Shown piece after piece: positions 43,393 through 51,611 of a stretch of DNA of 64,000 nt; within the stretch, counting starts at the first letter, position 1, and every line of letters begins with the position of its first letter. The position numbers were made by a program, and so were the translations under genes. The notes under the pieces are model-generated. The model had not been told where the DNA came from, did no database searches, and was given only the letters and a program-made list of their open reading frames with translations. The DNA lies in contig JAJDBF010000037.1 in assembly GCA_029261535.1 (NCBI GenBank), forward strand, positions 1 through 64,000. Reading direction: 5' to 3'. The stretch comes from Nitrospinaceae bacterium (GTDB taxonomy: Bacteria; Nitrospinota; Nitrospinia; Nitrospinales; Nitrospinaceae).

Positions 43393-44076
43393 TTGAAGGA
43401 AGTACCGGAGGTAGGATCGTATACAGTGGAAATTATCGCTGATGATTCGGAAACATATGACCACACTGTAGAATTCTACAATTGTCTTAAAGAATCCTGG
43501 CTACAGGAAGGACTCGTTCACCGAAGAGGTGGGCCGGCAATTGTTCGACGTGACCAAAGTTCTGGTAAAATTATTTCGCAAGAATGGCTTGAGGAGGGTA
43601 AACGCCATCGTATTGACTCACCTGCATTTATCTATGAACGTAATGAAAGAAAGATAGAAGCTTGGTATGAGAAGGGCAAACGCCACAGACTGGATGGTCC
43701 AAGCTTGGTTGATATCTATAATCATAGGGGAATGGTATGGAGGGAAGAATGGCAAGTAAACGGGAAATACCATCGCGTGGAAGGACCGGCAATTATTCGC
43801 AGAGATCCTGAAACAGGAATTGCTCTTTTTGAATCCTGGTATAGAGAAGGTGAATACCATCGGGAAAATAACAAGCCAGCCATTATATGTCGGTCGGAAG
43901 AAGATGGACTAGCTTATTCAGAGGGATGGTATCAACACGGAAAATTGCATCGCACAGGCGGCCCTGCAAAAGTGGACCGCGAAGGAGAGTTTGGAGAAAT
44001 AATTAAATTTGAATATTACGAACTCGGCGAAAAAATAAATTCTTCCAAACCGGCTTCTATCAACCTTTCATTCTAA
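43393..44076 (+). CDS. WYxxGKxHRxxGPA repeat protein
   Basis: This 227-residue protein consists of about seven imperfect repeats of 28-32 residues with the consensus (E)xWYxxGKxHRxxGPAxI. Examples are AWYEKGKRHRLDGPSLV, EWQVNGKYHRVEGPAII and GWYQHGKLHRTGGPAKV. Such repeats are related to MORN-like and YwqK-type beta-hairpin repeats and are seen in phage and mobile-element proteins of unknown role. No signal peptide is present. The start is TTG at 43393. It lies 55 bp before the STAND ATPase gene in the same direction, and the two may be a functional pair. Confidence 0.75.
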   Translation: MKEVPEVGSYTVEIIADDSETYDHTVEFYNCLKESWLQEGLVHRRGGPAIVRRDQSSGKIISQEWLEEGKRHRIDSPAFIYERNERKIEAWYEKGKRHRLDGPSLVDIYNHRGMVWREEWQVNGKYHRVEGPAIIRRDPETGIALFESWYREGEYHRENNKPAIICRSEEDGLAYSEGWYQHGKLHRTGGPAKVDREGEFGEIIKFEYYELGEKINSSKPASINLSF

Positions 44077-44131
44077 TAAAATAATTTTTTGGGCGCGCTA
44101 AATTAGCCTTAATTCTTGTGTAAGGTGTTTT

Positions 44132-47100
44132 ATGGTAAATCCTAACAATGGATTTAAGATAGATGCAGGGAAAATAAAAAAAAGTTTAAAAGAAAATAAA
44201 ACAACTGGGGTAAAACTCTTAAAGGAACTTGCGAGTCTTGTAAGAGAATTAGCCAAAGAAAAATTCCAGCCAGACATAAACTTCCTTGAACAATTATATG
44301 ATGAGATAGACCCTATTAGGGGAAAACTGAATACACGCTGGAAATATGAAGATGACTATGTTCCAGGACAGAATGCAAAGGGTCGATACATTAGCGATCA
44401 ATTACGTAGTTTTGAGAAAGGAGAAAGCCCAGGGCAGGCCGGTCCGTATTTAGCGTGGATATGTCGGGAAATCTCTGAAAACAAAGTAAACCTCGAACCG
44501 CATGAATACGAAGAGGAGTTTATAGAGAAATTCAGGGGAAAAGTTCAAAGTTTCTATAAAAAAATAGGTCGGCTTAAACCAAGGGAGTACAAATTCCCCT
44601 CAAAAACTGACCGACCTTCTGAAGCCGAGTCACCTTCATCATCGTCCGATTTAGACGCAACCTCATCTGAAAAAACGGGTGACACTGAGTCCCCGATTCA
44701 TGATGATCTTTTAAACAAAATCCCACCAGAATTTAATAAAGCGTACAGTGATTTCTTTTTAGAATACCAAGGTGATAAAAATAACCCTCGTGCTTTTGGC
44801 GGTCGGAGCGAAGAGATCAAGAAACTCAATAAATGGCTCAACAATCCTGAAGCCTCAGGAAAACTATTACTGACCACCCCTGCTGGTATGGGCAAATCCG
44901 CCCTTTTGTTCAACTGGACCCAACAAATTTCAAAGGATGAAAGTAATGATTGGGAAGTCGTTTTTATTCCCATCAGTATCCGTTTTGGGAGCAGCCAAAA
45001 AGAAACCTTTTTCCCCGCTCTAGCCAAAAAATTGGCTGCCCTGTATCAAAAAGAGTTTTCGTCAACAGTAAACGGGACCATCAATGCTGTTTATTGTCAG
45101 CACTCTGTTGAAGAGTGGCTTGCAAATCCGTTGCCTGATGGCCGTAAACTCCTGATTGTAATTGATGGAATGGATGAGGTCACTGGCGGAAAACTTGTTG
45201 GCGGTTTCTTAGCAAGGCAGGCATCTGGAGTAAAGGTTGTCGTCGCGGCTCGATTGCTGGCAACAGATGAGGGAAAAGAAGGTTGGATGGAGCGTCTGCA
45301 CTGGGATTCTATCCGCAATTCCGTGAATACTATGGATCTCGGCCCATTATCGTGCGATGGGATTCGAGATGTTATCAAACAAATGGTAATAAAGGACGCG
45401 TATCAGAATAAATGGGAGGAAAGAGACGGGATATTGGATCGCTTAACAGAATTAACTGAGGGCGATCCGTTACTGGTCCGGTTTTATGTTGAAGATTTAT
45501 GGTCGAACCGTGACTGCCGCCGCCCAAAACTGGAAGTGTCTGACCTAAAAGATAGTAAAAAAGGTTACGAGGGTTATTTCAAAAAATGGTGGAAGGATCA
45601 AATCGATTTCTGGGCACTAAACAAATCCTCACCCTTTGAAGATCAAGGGCGAGTTTGTCTCGCCATTCTGGCTTGCGCCAAAGGCCCACTCAGAACACAA
45701 GACATAGAGGATATTCTTCAGTACGTAAATTACAAATCCTTTGACGTTCGTGACTTCGTCTCCCAATTTTCCAGATTTATTATCGGTCAGGGCGTTGAGA
45801 CTGGGTTTGTGTTTTCCCATCCTAAATTGAATGAGTTTTTTGAAACGTCAGACATTATTGGAATAAGGATAGTTAAAAAAGTGAAAGATGCTTTTCTCAC
45901 TTGGGGAAAAGATATTTTAGTCTGGCTTGAAGATGGTAGCTTGGAACCCGAAAACCCTGATGAATTAGGTTATCTTTTGCGATTTTACTCCGATCATCTT
46001 GGGGATAGCGGTAAGAAAGTTCAATTGAAAGATGCAATGGCGTTGGTCAGTAACGGCTGGCGCAAGGCTTGGTACGCCTATGAAGGGGGTTATGCCGGTT
46101 TCGCGGGGAATGTCCAATTTGCCTGGAGTCGGGCAGAGCAACTTGACAAGAATAACAAAACAGAACTAGTTCCTAATTTTGGAGATCAGGTTTGTTGCGT
46201 CCTTTGCCTCTCGTCGATTGCCACCCTTGGAACGAATATACCAGCAAATATTTTGGTCTTAAGTTTGGATACGAAAGTACTAAAACCCGAGCAGGTGTTG
46301 AACCTGATTGATCAAAAGACAAGCGAAGTTGATCGTGCTAAAACCCTCGCTTTAGTTGCACCGTATCTTATCGAGCCGAATATAATTGAGGCTTTGAAAA
46401 TAGCTCGGAAAATTTTGGATGAAAAATACCGGACCGAAGCTTTAGCGGCTCTTTCGCCACAACTCAAAGAATCCCAACGTAAAGAGGTTATTTCAGAGAT
46501 CTTAAAGGCAGTTCGAAATATTTCCGATAAATTATTCCGAGGCAAAACTTTAACGGTCCTGGTGCCACATTTAGAAGAATCTCACCGAGAAGAAGTGGTT
46601 GCAGAAGTTCTAGAATTAGCTCGTGATATTTGGGATGAAGAGTGTCGAGCCAAAATTTTAATCGCTCTGATTCCATGTCTTAAAGAATCTCACCGAGAAA
46701 AAGTGGTAGGAAAAGCTCTAGAATTAGCTAGTGAAATTTTGGATGAGGAGTATCGGGCCAAAGCTTTAAATGCTCTGATTCCGTGTTTAGGAGAATCTCA
46801 CCGAGAAAAAGTGATTGCAGAAGCATTGGCCATAGCTTCCGGAATTAAATTTAAGGATACCAAAGCCAAAGCTTTAACTACTTTGATTCCGTGTCTTGAT
46901 GAAACTCACCGAGAAAAAGTTGTTGCAGAAGCATTGGCCGCAGTTTCCGGAATTAAATTTAGGGCCACCGAAGCCAAAGCTTTAACCGCTTTGATTCCGT
47001 ATCTTGATGAAACTCACCGAGAAAAAGTAGTTGCAGAAGCTCTAGGATTAGCTCGTGATATTTGGGGTAAGGAGTGTCGGGTCAAAGCTTTAACCGCTTT

Positions 47101-48268
47101 GATTCCGTATCTTGATGAAACTCACCGAGAAAAAGTTGTTGCAGAAGCTCTAGGATTGGCTCGTGATATTTGGGATAAGGAGTGTCGGGTCAAAGCTTTA
47201 GCCGCTTTGATTCCGTATCTTGATGAAACTCACCGAAAAGAAATAGTTATAGAGGTATTGGCCACCACTCGAAAAATTGCGAATAATGAAGAGAATCAGG
47301 CCAAAGCTTTAACCGCTCTGATCCCGTATCTTGATGAAACTCACCGAGAAAAAGTAGTTGCAAAAACTCTAAGATTAGCTCGTGATATTCGGGATGAGGA
47401 GTGTCGGGGCAAAGCTTTAACCGCTCTGATCCCGTGTCTTGATGGAACTCACCGAGAAAAAGTAGTTGCAGAGGTATTGGTCACCATTCGCAAAATTGCA
47501 GATGAAGAGTTTCGGGCCAAAGCTATAACCGCTCTTATTCCGTGTCTTGAAGACCCCAAACGTAAAGAGATGATTACAGAAACTTTAATGGCGGTTCGAG
47601 AAATGTCAGATAAGGAGTGTCGAGCCGAAATTTTAACTGCTTTGATTCCATGTCTTGAAGAATTTCACCGGAAAGAAATAGTTACAGAGATATTGGCCAC
47701 CACTCGCAAAATTGCGGATGAAGATTTTCGGGCAATAGCTTTAACCACTCTGATCCCGTGTCTTGAAGAATCTCATCGAGAAAAAGAAGTTGCAGAAGCT
47801 CTAGAATTAGCTCGTGATATTTTTGATGAGGAGTGTCGAACCGAAATTTTAACTGCTCTGATTCCGTATCTTGAAGAATTTCACCGGGAAAAAGTGATCA
47901 CAGAGGTATTGGTCACCATTCGCGAAAATGAAGATGAAGATTTTCGGGCCAAAGCTTTAACCACTCTGATTTCGAGTCTTGATGAATCTCATCGAGAAAA
48001 AGAGGTTGCAGAAGCTCTAGCCGCAACTCGCGGAATTTTAGATGAGGAGTATCGAGCCAAAACCTTAATCGCCCTAGCTCCAAACTTAAAAAATAAAGAA
48101 TTCTCTTTTACAATTAAAGAAATATTAATTTCCTGCAGTAGTATGGAACGCGATAAAGCCTTAACCCTAATTCCCGATTTATCTTCACTTATTCTGCTAC
48201 GATGTTCTACCAACCAGGCTAACAAGGTTGCTCGGGGCATATTAGATGTTACTTCATGGTGGCCTTAA
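44132..48268 (+). CDS. STAND (NACHT-type) ATPase with tandem 36-residue repeats
   Basis: This 1378-residue protein has the three-part plan of NLR-like signalling ATPases. Residues 1-200 form an unrecognised N-terminal effector or adaptor region ending in a Ser-rich linker. The NTPase follows, with Walker A TTPAGMGKSALL near 248-259 and Walker B LLIVIDGMDEVTGG near 340, plus VVVAARL as sensor. From about residue 730 there are some 17 helical repeats of 36 residues (consensus AKALTALIPCLDETHREKVV). In known bacterial STAND defence proteins the C-terminal repeats recognise phage components and the N-terminus kills or cleaves. A defence role here is inference from architecture and neighbourhood. 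No nuclease or TIR motif is obvious at the N-terminus. Confidence 0.85.
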   Translation: MVNPNNGFKIDAGKIKKSLKENKTTGVKLLKELASLVRELAKEKFQPDINFLEQLYDEIDPIRGKLNTRWKYEDDYVPGQNAKGRYISDQLRSFEKGESPGQAGPYLAWICREISENKVNLEPHEYEEEFIEKFRGKVQSFYKKIGRLKPREYKFPSKTDRPSEAESPSSSSDLDATSSEKTGDTESPIHDDLLNKIPPEFNKAYSDFFLEYQGDKNNPRAFGGRSEEIKKLNKWLNNPEASGKLLLTTPAGMGKSALLFNWTQQISKDESNDWEVVFIPISIRFGSSQKETFFPALAKKLAALYQKEFSSTVNGTINAVYCQHSVEEWLANPLPDGRKLLIVIDGMDEVTGGKLVGGFLARQASGVKVVVAARLLATDEGKEGWMERLHWDSIRNSVNTMDLGPLSCDGIRDVIKQMVIKDAYQNKWEERDGILDRLTELTEGDPLLVRFYVEDLWSNRDCRRPKLEVSDLKDSKKGYEGYFKKWWKDQIDFWALNKSSPFEDQGRVCLAILACAKGPLRTQDIEDILQYVNYKSFDVRDFVSQFSRFIIGQGVETGFVFSHPKLNEFFETSDIIGIRIVKKVKDAFLTWGKDILVWLEDGSLEPENPDELGYLLRFYSDHLGDSGKKVQLKDAMALVSNGWRKAWYAYEGGYAGFAGNVQFAWSRAEQLDKNNKTELVPNFGDQVCCVLCLSSIATLGTNIPANILVLSLDTKVLKPEQVLNLIDQKTSEVDRAKTLALVAPYLIEPNIIEALKIARKILDEKYRTEALAALSPQLKESQRKEVISEILKAVRNISDKLFRGKTLTVLVPHLEESHREEVVAEVLELARDIWDEECRAKILIALIPCLKESHREKVVGKALELASEILDEEYRAKALNALIPCLGESHREKVIAEALAIASGIKFKDTKAKALTTLIPCLDETHREKVVAEALAAVSGIKFRATEAKALTALIPYLDETHREKVVAEALGLARDIWGKECRVKALTALIPYLDETHREKVVAEALGLARDIWDKECRVKALAALIPYLDETHRKEIVIEVLATTRKIANNEENQAKALTALIPYLDETHREKVVAKTLRLARDIRDEECRGKALTALIPCLDGTHREKVVAEVLVTIRKIADEEFRAKAITALIPCLEDPKRKEMITETLMAVREMSDKECRAEILTALIPCLEEFHRKEIVTEILATTRKIADEDFRAIALTTLIPCLEESHREKEVAEALELARDIFDEECRTEILTALIPYLEEFHREKVITEVLVTIRENEDEDFRAKALTTLISSLDESHREKEVAEALAATRGILDEEYRAKTLIALAPNLKNKEFSFTIKEILISCSSMERDKALTLIPDLSSLILLRCSTNQANKVARGILDVTSWWP
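46330..48090 (+). repeat. Tandem 108 bp repeats inside the STAND gene
   Basis: About 17 in-frame units of 108 bp (one of 111 bp) encode the sensor repeats. Neighbouring units around 46979-47200 are almost identical in DNA, for example the run starting GCTTTAACCGCTTTGATTCC repeated with few changes. This implies recent unit duplication or gene conversion, so copy number may vary between strains. Confidence 0.85.
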
Positions 48269-48273
48269 ACCAC

Positions 48274-48520
48274 TTAGACCTTTGGAAAATTCATTCGCAT
48301 AAATGCTTTTGAAAGGGTATCTCTGGAGCAACCCAGTTTTTTGGCCCATTCGGTGGTGATTTTGGCATGGGCCTTTCAGATTTGTTTTTCACTCAGCTTG
48401 AAGGGCCGTCTGATATGCTTTCCTCCCGCCTTAAATTTTTCCCAAAAATTTTCGATCTCAACCTCAATATGAAAACCTTTTGTTGTGTGTGTTCTAAAAA
48501 AACCTGCCGTTAACCTTTTC
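48274..48520 (-). pseudogene. Decayed HTH-like gene fragment
   Basis: On the minus strand an open stretch reads KGFHIEVEIENFWEKFKAGG, KHIRRPFKLSEKQI, a TGA stop, then KAHAKITTEWAKKLGCSRDT and LSKAFMRMNFPKV before TAA. The segment after the stop looks like a helix-turn-helix. No start codon or ribosome-binding site is apparent, so it is probably a relic. The gene-free rest of 48269-48760 is AT-rich. Confidence 0.45.
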
Positions 48521-48760
48521 TTAAAACCCTGGGTTGTATTATGAAAATATACACAACTTTATTCGGGTAATGCCTTTCGGCTTAATTTTTTAAATTCCTA
48601 AGGAAACCACTCAAAAATATTTTCATATTTCCCGGATTGTAGTGTTTTTTTCGTCAGTCTCCCGAAAGAGAAAAACTTGAGTGGTAGGTTATTTATGACA
48701 ATCAATAGGTTGCCAATTTCTTCTGATTACGTTGTAACAATAATTTTCCGTGAATTTATC

Positions 48761-49054
48761 ATGTCCATAGATATCAAAAAATACCGCAAATACGTCGATG
48801 ATTTTGATCTGACAGAAGGACAGAAAGTGGAACTGATCCAAACTGTTAGATCGATCATGGAGAGTTTTGTCGATAAAGCCTTTGGCCTGCATCCGGTGCA
48901 ACAATGCCTAAAGGATTTACAGAGTCCAGTTAAAGCGGTAAAATCCAACAAATCACAAAACCATTTAAGGAATAAATCGGCTCCTCAATTGGAGCAGGAA
49001 ATTAATTCTAGTAAAGTAAGGAAAGAGACCGGGCCCTATGTCAGACCAAAATAA
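48761..49054 (+). CDS. Small protein upstream of the serine recombinase (97 aa)
   Basis: This protein (MSIDIKKYRKYVDDFDLTEG, then QKVELIQTVRSIMESFVDKA) is not a family I can name. It is soluble, with a basic, Gln/Asn-rich tail. Its last 17 bp overlap the recombinase start, so the two are co-translated. It may be a directionality factor or regulator for integration and excision, by position only. An in-frame ATG at 48677 would add 28 residues but the conserved-looking part starts at 48761. Confidence 0.65.
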   Translation: MSIDIKKYRKYVDDFDLTEGQKVELIQTVRSIMESFVDKAFGLHPVQQCLKDLQSPVKAVKSNKSQNHLRNKSAPQLEQEINSSKVRKETGPYVRPK

Positions 49055-50591
49055 AGCAATCATATATTGCCGCGTATCTAGCAATGTCCAGCTGGCCAAA
49101 GGCGATGGTCTAGCCTCTCAGGAAACAAGATGCCGCGAATATGCTAAACATAAAAACTATGAAGTAGTTGAAGTGTTTAAGGATGAAGGTGTATCCGGCG
49201 GAATGATTGAACGTCCTAGCATGCAAGCCATGCTCAAATTTCTGAGAACAAAAAAATCCCAAAAACTTGTTGTGATCATCGACGATATCAGCCGCCTAGC
49301 CCGAGGATTAGAAGCCCATATTCAACTCCGGGCAGCAATTGGCGTAGCAGGTGGCATGCTTGAATCGCCATCAATTGAATTTGGAGAAGACTCTGATAGT
49401 CAGCTCGTAGAGAATTTATTAGCTAGTGTCAGTCAACATTCACGCCAAAAAAACGCCGAACAAGTGAAGCACCGGATGCGAGCGCGGATGATGAATGGTT
49501 ACTGGACGTTCTATCCAATCGCTGGTTACCGTTATGAGCGTGTCAGCGGCCACGGAAAACTATTGGTAAGAAACGAACCGGTTGCCAGTCTTGTCAAAGA
49601 GGCACTTGAAAGTTACGCCTCAGGACGTTTTGAAACGCAAACCGAGGTAAAACGTTTTCTAGAGAGTTGTACTGAATTCCCAAAAAGTAAAAAGGGCGTT
49701 GTTCATCCTCAGTTTGTCCAGGACATGTTGATGAGGTCGCTATACGCCGGGTACATTGATTTCCCAAAATGGGGCATTTCCCTTCACCCTGCCAAGCACG
49801 AGCCACTCATAGACTTTGAAACCTGGCAGGCAATCCAGAACCGATTAAAGGGACAGGCCAAGGCACCTGCACGCAAGGACATCCACGATGATTTTCCATT
49901 GAGAGGCTTTGTCATCTGCGGGTGCTGTGGGCATCCCGTAACTGCTGGATGGTCCAAGGGACGAAATACCAAGTATCCCTATTATCTTTGCCATAATAAA
50001 GATTGTGCGGACTACAGGAAATCGGTACGCAAAGAAAAGATCGAAAAAGAGTTTGAGGAGCTATTGATCAATCTCAGGCCCACACAGAACCTGTTTTACA
50101 TGGCGACCGATATGTTTCGGGAACTATGGGAGGATCGCCTGAAACGCTCAGGAGAAGAAGCGGCCTCCATACAAAAAGAAATCAAGAAAATTGACCGAAA
50201 GGTTGGACAGTTTCTTGATCGGATCGTGGAAACTGACAGTCTCGCCTTACTCACGACCTACGAAAACCAGGTCCGAAAACTGGAAGAAAAGAAGATATTA
50301 CTCAAGGAAAAGGTCCAAAATTGCGGTCGTCCCCTGGACACCTTCGACGATACTTTTCGAACCGCTTTTGGATTCCTGTCAAACCCTTATAAACTATGGG
50401 ATTCTGACAGGTTAGAAGACAAAAGATCAGTGTTAAAACTGGTATTTGCGAAGCGTCTACCCTACTACCGAAATGAGGGATTTCGAACCGCCGCTATCTC
50501 GCTCCCCTTCTCACTTTTAGAGGGTTTGAAGGGGGGTAAATATGAAATGGTGGAGGCGGGGGGAATCGAACCCCCGTCCGAAAGCCGTTAA
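49038..50591 (+). CDS. Large serine recombinase (element integrase)
   Basis: This 517-residue protein has the resolvase catalytic domain (IIYCRVSSNVQ with the catalytic Ser at residue 14; FKDEGVSGG; VVIIDDISRLARG), a recombinase domain (RMRARMMNGYWTFYPIAGYR, then QFVQDMLMRSLYAGYID), a zinc ribbon (CGCCGHPVTAGWSKG ... CHNKDC, about 293-327) and a coiled coil (about 365-435). It should integrate and excise the element. The gene ends inside ssrA: the last residues GGIEPPSESR are encoded by the ssrA 3' end after the 12 bp core. In an excised circle the frame would instead run on for 31 codons to a stop at 1490-1492, giving another C-terminus. Confidence 0.92.
   Translation: MSDQNKAIIYCRVSSNVQLAKGDGLASQETRCREYAKHKNYEVVEVFKDEGVSGGMIERPSMQAMLKFLRTKKSQKLVVIIDDISRLARGLEAHIQLRAAIGVAGGMLESPSIEFGEDSDSQLVENLLASVSQHSRQKNAEQVKHRMRARMMNGYWTFYPIAGYRYERVSGHGKLLVRNEPVASLVKEALESYASGRFETQTEVKRFLESCTEFPKSKKGVVHPQFVQDMLMRSLYAGYIDFPKWGISLHPAKHEPLIDFETWQAIQNRLKGQAKAPARKDIHDDFPLRGFVICGCCGHPVTAGWSKGRNTKYPYYLCHNKDCADYRKSVRKEKIEKEFEELLINLRPTQNLFYMATDMFRELWEDRLKRSGEEAASIQKEIKKIDRKVGQFLDRIVETDSLALLTTYENQVRKLEEKKILLKEKVQNCGRPLDTFDDTFRTAFGFLSNPYKLWDSDRLEDKRSVLKLVFAKRLPYYRNEGFRTAAISLPFSLLEGLKGGKYEMVEAGGIEPPSESR
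50548..50559. other. Right attachment site core of the mobile element
   Basis: TGGTGGAGGCGG is the complement of the tmRNA 3' end, including CCA, and repeats the site at 1386. Left of it lies the recombinase coding end and right of it the rest of ssrA. Element length between cores is about 49.2 kb. Confidence 0.75.
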
Positions 50592-50915
50592 TCGAAGGCT
50601 TCTACATGCTTAGTCCGTGAAGGGTATCTCACCGGCATTTAATTCCCACGGACAGGATTCCATGCCAGCCAGTTTCCTGAGTCTTACCTCATGATCCGGA
50701 AACAGAAACCATGAAGCCAGTTCGCTGTGCTGACGTCCGCATCCCCCCCGCGAACAAAGGAGGAGAAGACGGTAACTGCTTAAGGGTTAGTTAAGCTGCT
50801 ACTGCGATTTCATAATCATTGGCGATTATGGAATAGTGCCGTTTTTTAACGGGCCAACGGCATCCCGTGCATGCTTCCTTCGTCTCTGTACTCCCGTCGA
50901 ACCCTGGTCGCCCCC
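50548..50915 (-). ncRNA. ssrA: Transfer-messenger RNA (tmRNA)
   Basis: The minus-strand RNA of 368 nt rescues stalled ribosomes. Its 5' end GGGGGCG (50909-50915) pairs with CGCCTCC of the 3' acceptor (one G-U), and the 3' end is CGCCTCCACCA preceded by a T-arm with TTCGATT. The tag frame (50791-50823) reads ANDYEIAVAA then TAA, close to the common ANDENYALAA. The element uses its 3' tip as attachment site, but the duplicated core keeps the RNA intact. A TTGACT box at about 50993-50998 with an AT-rich stretch downstream is a possible promoter. This is the only RNA gene I can support in the window. Confidence 0.95.
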
Positions 50916-51059
50916 AAATTTTATGGAGTGGAGATGAGACACCTTACATCTATATATTACATCATCATCAATTTTTAGCCAACCGCCCGGCAAGTCAACT
51001 CGGAGAAATCCTGGAAGTCTGTGTGGATTTGACTCTATAATACGGACACGTGCCTGACT

Positions 51060-51314
51060 TCAGGCAGATGGTGGGTTGGGCTCGACACTCGAGGCATCGG
51101 TTTTTAGCCCAGCCTTGTAATCTTTGACCTTGGCCTCAATTTTCTCGCGGCAACGCTTGGCTCCACATTGACCGGTTCCCACGCGGATCTGTCGGCGCAG
51201 GGCCTCAAACGAAAGACATCCTCCGCGCATGGCCTTCATGATGGTGCCACCTGTAATACTGCGACAGATGCATACCTTTTTGAAGTGATCAATGAGCTGG
51301 CTTTGAGTGGTCAT
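51060..51314 (-). CDS. Bfd-like [2Fe-2S] protein (84 aa)
   Basis: The protein has the bacterioferritin-associated ferredoxin fold: a Cys-x-Cys pair (VCICRSITGGTIMKAM) and a second pair, GQCGAKRC, about 32 residues later, the four ligands of a [2Fe-2S] cluster. Proteins of this type pass electrons, for example to bacterioferritin for iron release. The C-terminus has an extra Pro/Ser-rich tail. It is encoded next to ssrA in the same direction; no bacterioferritin gene is in the window. AAGGA lies only 3 bp before the ATG, tighter than usual. Confidence 0.8.
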   Translation of the reverse strand: MTTQSQLIDHFKKVCICRSITGGTIMKAMRGGCLSFEALRRQIRVGTGQCGAKRCREKIEAKVKDYKAGLKTDASSVEPNPPSA

Positions 51315-51611
51315 GGGTCCTTCCCGCCGGACGTCTCTTTTTTTAACGAAGACAATAAATCATTCAAAGGAATTCTAAGAGTACATTTGAAAATTCAATA
51401 AAATTTTGTTCCGGCAACCCCCTTCAAACTCTTGGCGGAGGCTTGACGGGCTGAAATCTGCTTGACCACAAAATACTTCCAGAGTGCATCATAAAATGGT
51501 CAAGAACCGCTGGTCGCGTTCTTGAATTTTCAGTCGACTGCATGGCCCACCGGGCATCAAAAACCCTGGTTAGATTTGCCCAAACCGTTTATCTACTATA
51601 ACTTAAAGCCT

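Noticed and set aside
46330-48090. CRISPR-like or satellite repeat
   Set aside because: The 108 bp units are in frame and translate into regular helical repeats of the STAND protein.
50191-50415. Second open frame within the recombinase gene
   Set aside because: It is a frame shadow of the recombinase coding sequence with no start signals.
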